10,000 nucleotides of DNA from Penaeus vannamei (lineage: Eukaryota; Arthropoda; Malacostraca; Decapoda; Penaeidae): positions 15,252,646 to 15,262,645 of the forward strand of contig NC_091589.1 in NCBI RefSeq assembly GCF_042767895.1, read 5' to 3'. This document shows positions 7,699-10,000 of the stretch, in pieces (position 1 is the stretch's first letter; each line of letters begins with the position of its first letter). Made by a program: the position numbers and the translations under genes. The notes under the pieces were generated by a model. It made no database searches. It was not told where the DNA came from and saw only the letters and a program-made list of their open reading frames with translations.

Positions 7699-7928
7699 CA
7701 CACTACCCAAGGCTCCTGGTGCCCGTAAGCTTATCAATATGATAACCACCGACAACTGTGATAAGAGCAGCTTCTGCCTCGCGGACATGTCGAGACGAAG
7801 GGCAGAAGGGCGGTGGACACTGGCAAAGGCCTTTCATTTTCGTCCTTTTTTGAGCGCATGGACAGAAGGGAAGGTGGGTTTGCGTCTTCGGGGAGGAGAA
7901 TCGGTTGGCTGAATACTCTTGTTGCATG
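7699..7928. other. Unique DNA, no gene identified
   Basis: Balanced composition, with overlapping short frames on both strands (minus 7703-7927, plus 7813-8217). The plus frame soon enters a TCTG microsatellite and a proline-rich C-run translation, so it is not credible as a protein. Confidence 0.5.
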
Positions 7929-8024
7929 TCTATCCGTCTATATGTTTGTCTGTTTGTCTGTCTGTCTCTGTTTCTCCCTCTTTCTTTATCTTACTCTCGT
8001 ATCTGTGTGTCTGTCTGTGTCTCC
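7929..8024. repeat. Degenerate TCTG/TTTG/CT pyrimidine microsatellite
   Basis: Interrupted TCTG, TTTG and TCTC repeats on the plus strand, with a second TCTG/TG cluster near 8001-8021. The heavy interruptions suggest an old microsatellite. Confidence 0.85.
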
Positions 8025-8349
8025 TGGTATTCATTTCCCTGTGTCTACCTCTATCACAGAACCCTCCCTCCCCAGTAATCTAAGCAATATATTCAGGAAG
8101 TTCTATAGGCCTTTAAGGAAAGCCCCCCCCCTCCCCTCCCCAACCAAGGATGTGATTGTCTATCAAAGACCAGAAATTGTTGTCTCATATTTCTTTTTTC
8201 GTTTGCTTTCTGCTTGAGGTAGAAAATAACAGGCGCAAATCAGACTATATACAGCATACTAAAGCGAGCCCGCATCGTTTATCTACCTATGTTGTTTTCC
8301 TGCCTCAACTACGACTTTAACAAGATACCCAAGTAAACATTGCGGGTTG
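8025..8349. other. Unique DNA with one C-run block
   Basis: At 8123-8141 there is a C9 run followed by two C4 runs separated by single T. The complementary strand could form a G-quadruplex if the C9 run supplies two of the four runs. The remainder shows no gene or repeat. Confidence 0.55.
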
Positions 8350-8675
8350 CGAGAGAGGGGGAGGAGAGCAAAAGAGAGGGGTGAAAAGGGGAAGGGAGGG
8401 AAGGAACGGTGAGCGGGAGGGAAGGAAGGAACGGAGAGGGGAAGGGAGGGATGAAAAGGGGAGGGGAAGGGAGGGAAGGGACGGTGAGCGGGAGGGAAGG
8501 AAGGAACGGAGAGGGGACTGGGAAGGGACAAAATAGGAAAGAAACTGACAAGGGAGGGGAGGGGAAGAAATTGAGAAGGGAAAGGAAAGGTAGGGAAGGG
8601 ATGGGTTGGGCGGGGAGGGGAGAGGATTGAGAAGGGAAGCGGAGAAAAGGAAGGGGGGAGGGGAGAGGGCGTCAA
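8350..8675. repeat. G-rich purine tract with internal duplication
   Basis: The plus strand is almost all purine, built from GGGA, GGAA and GGGGA pieces. It contains an imperfect tandem duplication: 8381-8450 (70 bp) and 8451-8525 (75 bp) share the rare markers ATGAAAA or GTGAAAA and ACGGTGAGCGGG (8406 and 8481), and the second copy has about 5 extra bases. A further G-quadruplex candidate is at 8593-8620. Minus-strand frames here give Pro/Ser/Leu-rich strings with no domain and are not genes. Confidence 0.9.
8593..8620 (+). other. G-quadruplex candidate
   Basis: Six guanine runs of 3, 3, 3, 3, 4 and 4 are separated by one- or two-base loops (AA, AT, TT, C, A), so more than four runs are available for quadruplex folding. 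Confidence 0.65.
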
Positions 8676-8752
8676 GGTTCACTCGACAGAGCACTACATT
8701 TGCCAACGCAAACATGCGCTAACCCCAACCTTCGTACAATATATTACTGGGA
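8676..8752. other. Short unique spacer
   Basis: Mixed-composition spacer between a purine tract and a pyrimidine tract. No feature found. Confidence 0.5.
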
Positions 8753-8945
8753 ACTCTCTCCCTCTCTCTCTCCCTTTTCATCTTTCTCTGTCTCTTCCTC
8801 TTTCTCCCTCGTTTCCTCTTTATTTTTTCCTTTCCCCTTTTCCTCTCTCTTCCTTTCTCTCCATCTTGCTCTTCCTTCCTCTCTGCCTCTGTCTACATTT
8901 CAGTCTGTCTGTCGGTCTTTCTCTCTCTGTCCACTTCCCTTCTTT
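8753..8945. repeat. CT/TTCC pyrimidine low-complexity tract
   Basis: The plus strand is pyrimidine-rich (CTCTCT, TTTCC and TTCCT pieces) with few purines. It mirrors in strand sense the purine tract that ends about 80 bp upstream. A 158-codon frame from 8700 passes through it and ends in AT-rich DNA. Its first half is a repeat translation and its second half has no recognisable motif. Confidence 0.88.
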
Positions 8946-9213
8946 AATCATCATTCCTTATTATATATCAATCTTTCATCTACAATAACCCACTGCCCTT
9001 CAATAATAAAGATGAATGAGAGTTGCAAGTCATGGAATTATCGCAACAAAAATTGCTTGTTGATGATGATAACCATTGAGCAGAGGATGATAATGGGAGT
9101 GATAGCAAGACAATATGATGCAATAATTGGAGGACATAGTGCAACTTTTGTATTAATAAACTTATTACTTATTTGACTCCTCTCCTGACTCCGCCTCCAT
9201 AAAAAGTCCCCAC
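8946..9213. other. AT-rich unique DNA, no gene identified
   Basis: Contains AATAAA hexamers near 9005 and 9155 and loose GATGAT repeats near 9062-9090. No coding region or RNA gene precedes the hexamers that would make them credible polyadenylation signals. Confidence 0.5.
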
Positions 9214-9456
9214 AAGAGGATGAAGAAGAAGAATGAGAAGGAGGAGAAGAAGCAGTAGAACAAGGACAAGAAAAGGTATAAGAAAAACAACAACAAGCAG
9301 CACCAGAACAACAACGTCAAGAAGAAGCAGAAGGGGGAAAAGAAGAAGAAAAAGAGAAAGCAATACAAACAGGTACAAGGAAAAGAGGAACTAAAAGAAG
9401 ATATAGAAAGAGAAAGGAGAACAAATGCAAGAGAAAGAAGCAGAGAGAAGAAATCA
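9214..9456. repeat. A/G-rich degenerate AAG/AAC triplet tract
   Basis: The plus strand consists largely of GAA, AAG, AAC and AAAG pieces with stop triplets in each frame. The minus-strand frames at 9165-9378 translate to Phe/Leu strings typical of such DNA. A palindromic GGCCGGCC follows at 9463-9470 in the short spacer before the next repeat. Confidence 0.85.
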
Positions 9457-9503
9457 GAACTTGGCCGGCCCTTTCTGAAACCGTTCTCATTCCTCGTCGA
9501 AGG

Positions 9504-9782
<279 letters not shown>

Positions 9783-10000
9783 TAAATAGAGAGAAAGTGA
9801 GAGAGACGATAAAAAAAGAAAAAGAAGGAAAAAAAAAACAATGGCAATTCTTACACTGTCCTCTGTCGAACACCAACAGGATAGCGTTACAAAGAGCTCC
9901 TATTACACTGTTACACCCTACACTGCCCTTCCATCCTTCTCCACGCAGACTACACTGAGGACAGAACAGACTTTGGAAGCAGAATTGCGCTCAGTATATC
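9783..10000. other. A-rich transition, then unique DNA
   Basis: The GA tract decays into A-rich sequence up to about 9839, ending in a run of about ten A. Beyond this is mixed sequence with a loosely repeated TACACTG (9852, 9905 and, with one change, 9919). No gene is visible up to the window edge. Confidence 0.5.

Noticed and set aside
7813..8217. 134-codon plus-strand frame with a hydrophobic middle
   Set aside because: The hydrophobic part is the translation of a TCTG/TTTG microsatellite and the later part of a C-run. No family features are present.
8676..8700. Possible tRNA T-arm (GGTTCACTCGAC)
   Set aside because: The B-box match is poor, and no acceptor stem, anticodon arm or A-box is found upstream.
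8283..8715. Pro/Ser-rich minus-strand frames and a Gly/Arg/Glu plus-strand frame
   Set aside because: They come from a G-rich purine tract open in several frames on both strands. Composition explains them fully.
8700..9176. 158-codon plus-strand frame
   Set aside because: The first half is a CT-rich low-complexity translation. The remainder has no motif and only an incidental AATAAA near the end.
9000..9180. AATAAA hexamers as a gene 3' end
   Set aside because: AT-rich DNA gives such hexamers by chance and no credible exon lies upstream on the same strand.
9463..9470. Palindrome GGCCGGCC
   Set aside because: An isolated 8-bp palindrome with no associated structure. It is not worth a separate claim.

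Overview
The window looks like non-coding eukaryotic DNA dominated by tandem and simple repeats. I find no gene I can support. The mix of a long, nearly perfect satellite array, kilobase-scale GA/CT microsatellites, and AT-rich filler with no dense ORFs resembles published decapod crustacean (for example penaeid shrimp) genomic DNA. That assignment is an inference from repeat character, not from any recognised gene. The reading frames longer than 100 codons lie in purine/pyrimidine repeats and translate to Ser-Leu, Arg-Glu or Pro-rich strings, so they are artefacts of low complexity.

Layout. 1-4895: a strict 32-bp satellite array with 153 copies and only one indel, running off the left edge. 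Its copies differ at a few positions, and the order of variants reveals several generations of higher-order duplication: a 10-copy block repeated in tandem, a zone of 22 perfectly alternating copies, and a 5-copy block repeated in tandem. 4896-5050: an abrupt change to CpG-rich unique DNA. 5051-5900: mixed unique DNA with one interrupted minus-strand reading frame of doubtful meaning. 5905-6599: (GA)n, then a 26-bp GA-derived minisatellite of about 22 copies, then (GA)n/(GGGA)n. 6600-7614: unique DNA with a strong G-quadruplex candidate, a 26-bp tandem duplication, a short (TC)n and a 42-bp alternating purine-pyrimidine tract. 7615-7698: a nested inverted repeat. 7699-8350: unique DNA with a TCTG-type microsatellite and a C-run. 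8350-8675: G-rich purine tract with an internal 70-75 bp duplication. 8753-8945: pyrimidine tract. 9214-9456: A/G-rich triplet-like tract. 9504-9782: (GGGA)n/(GA)n. 9783-10000: unique DNA.

No genes work together here. The most informative content is the internal history of the 32-bp array, its CANNTG core, its CpG-free composition ending sharply at a CpG-dense flank, and the compact inverted repeat at 7615-7698.
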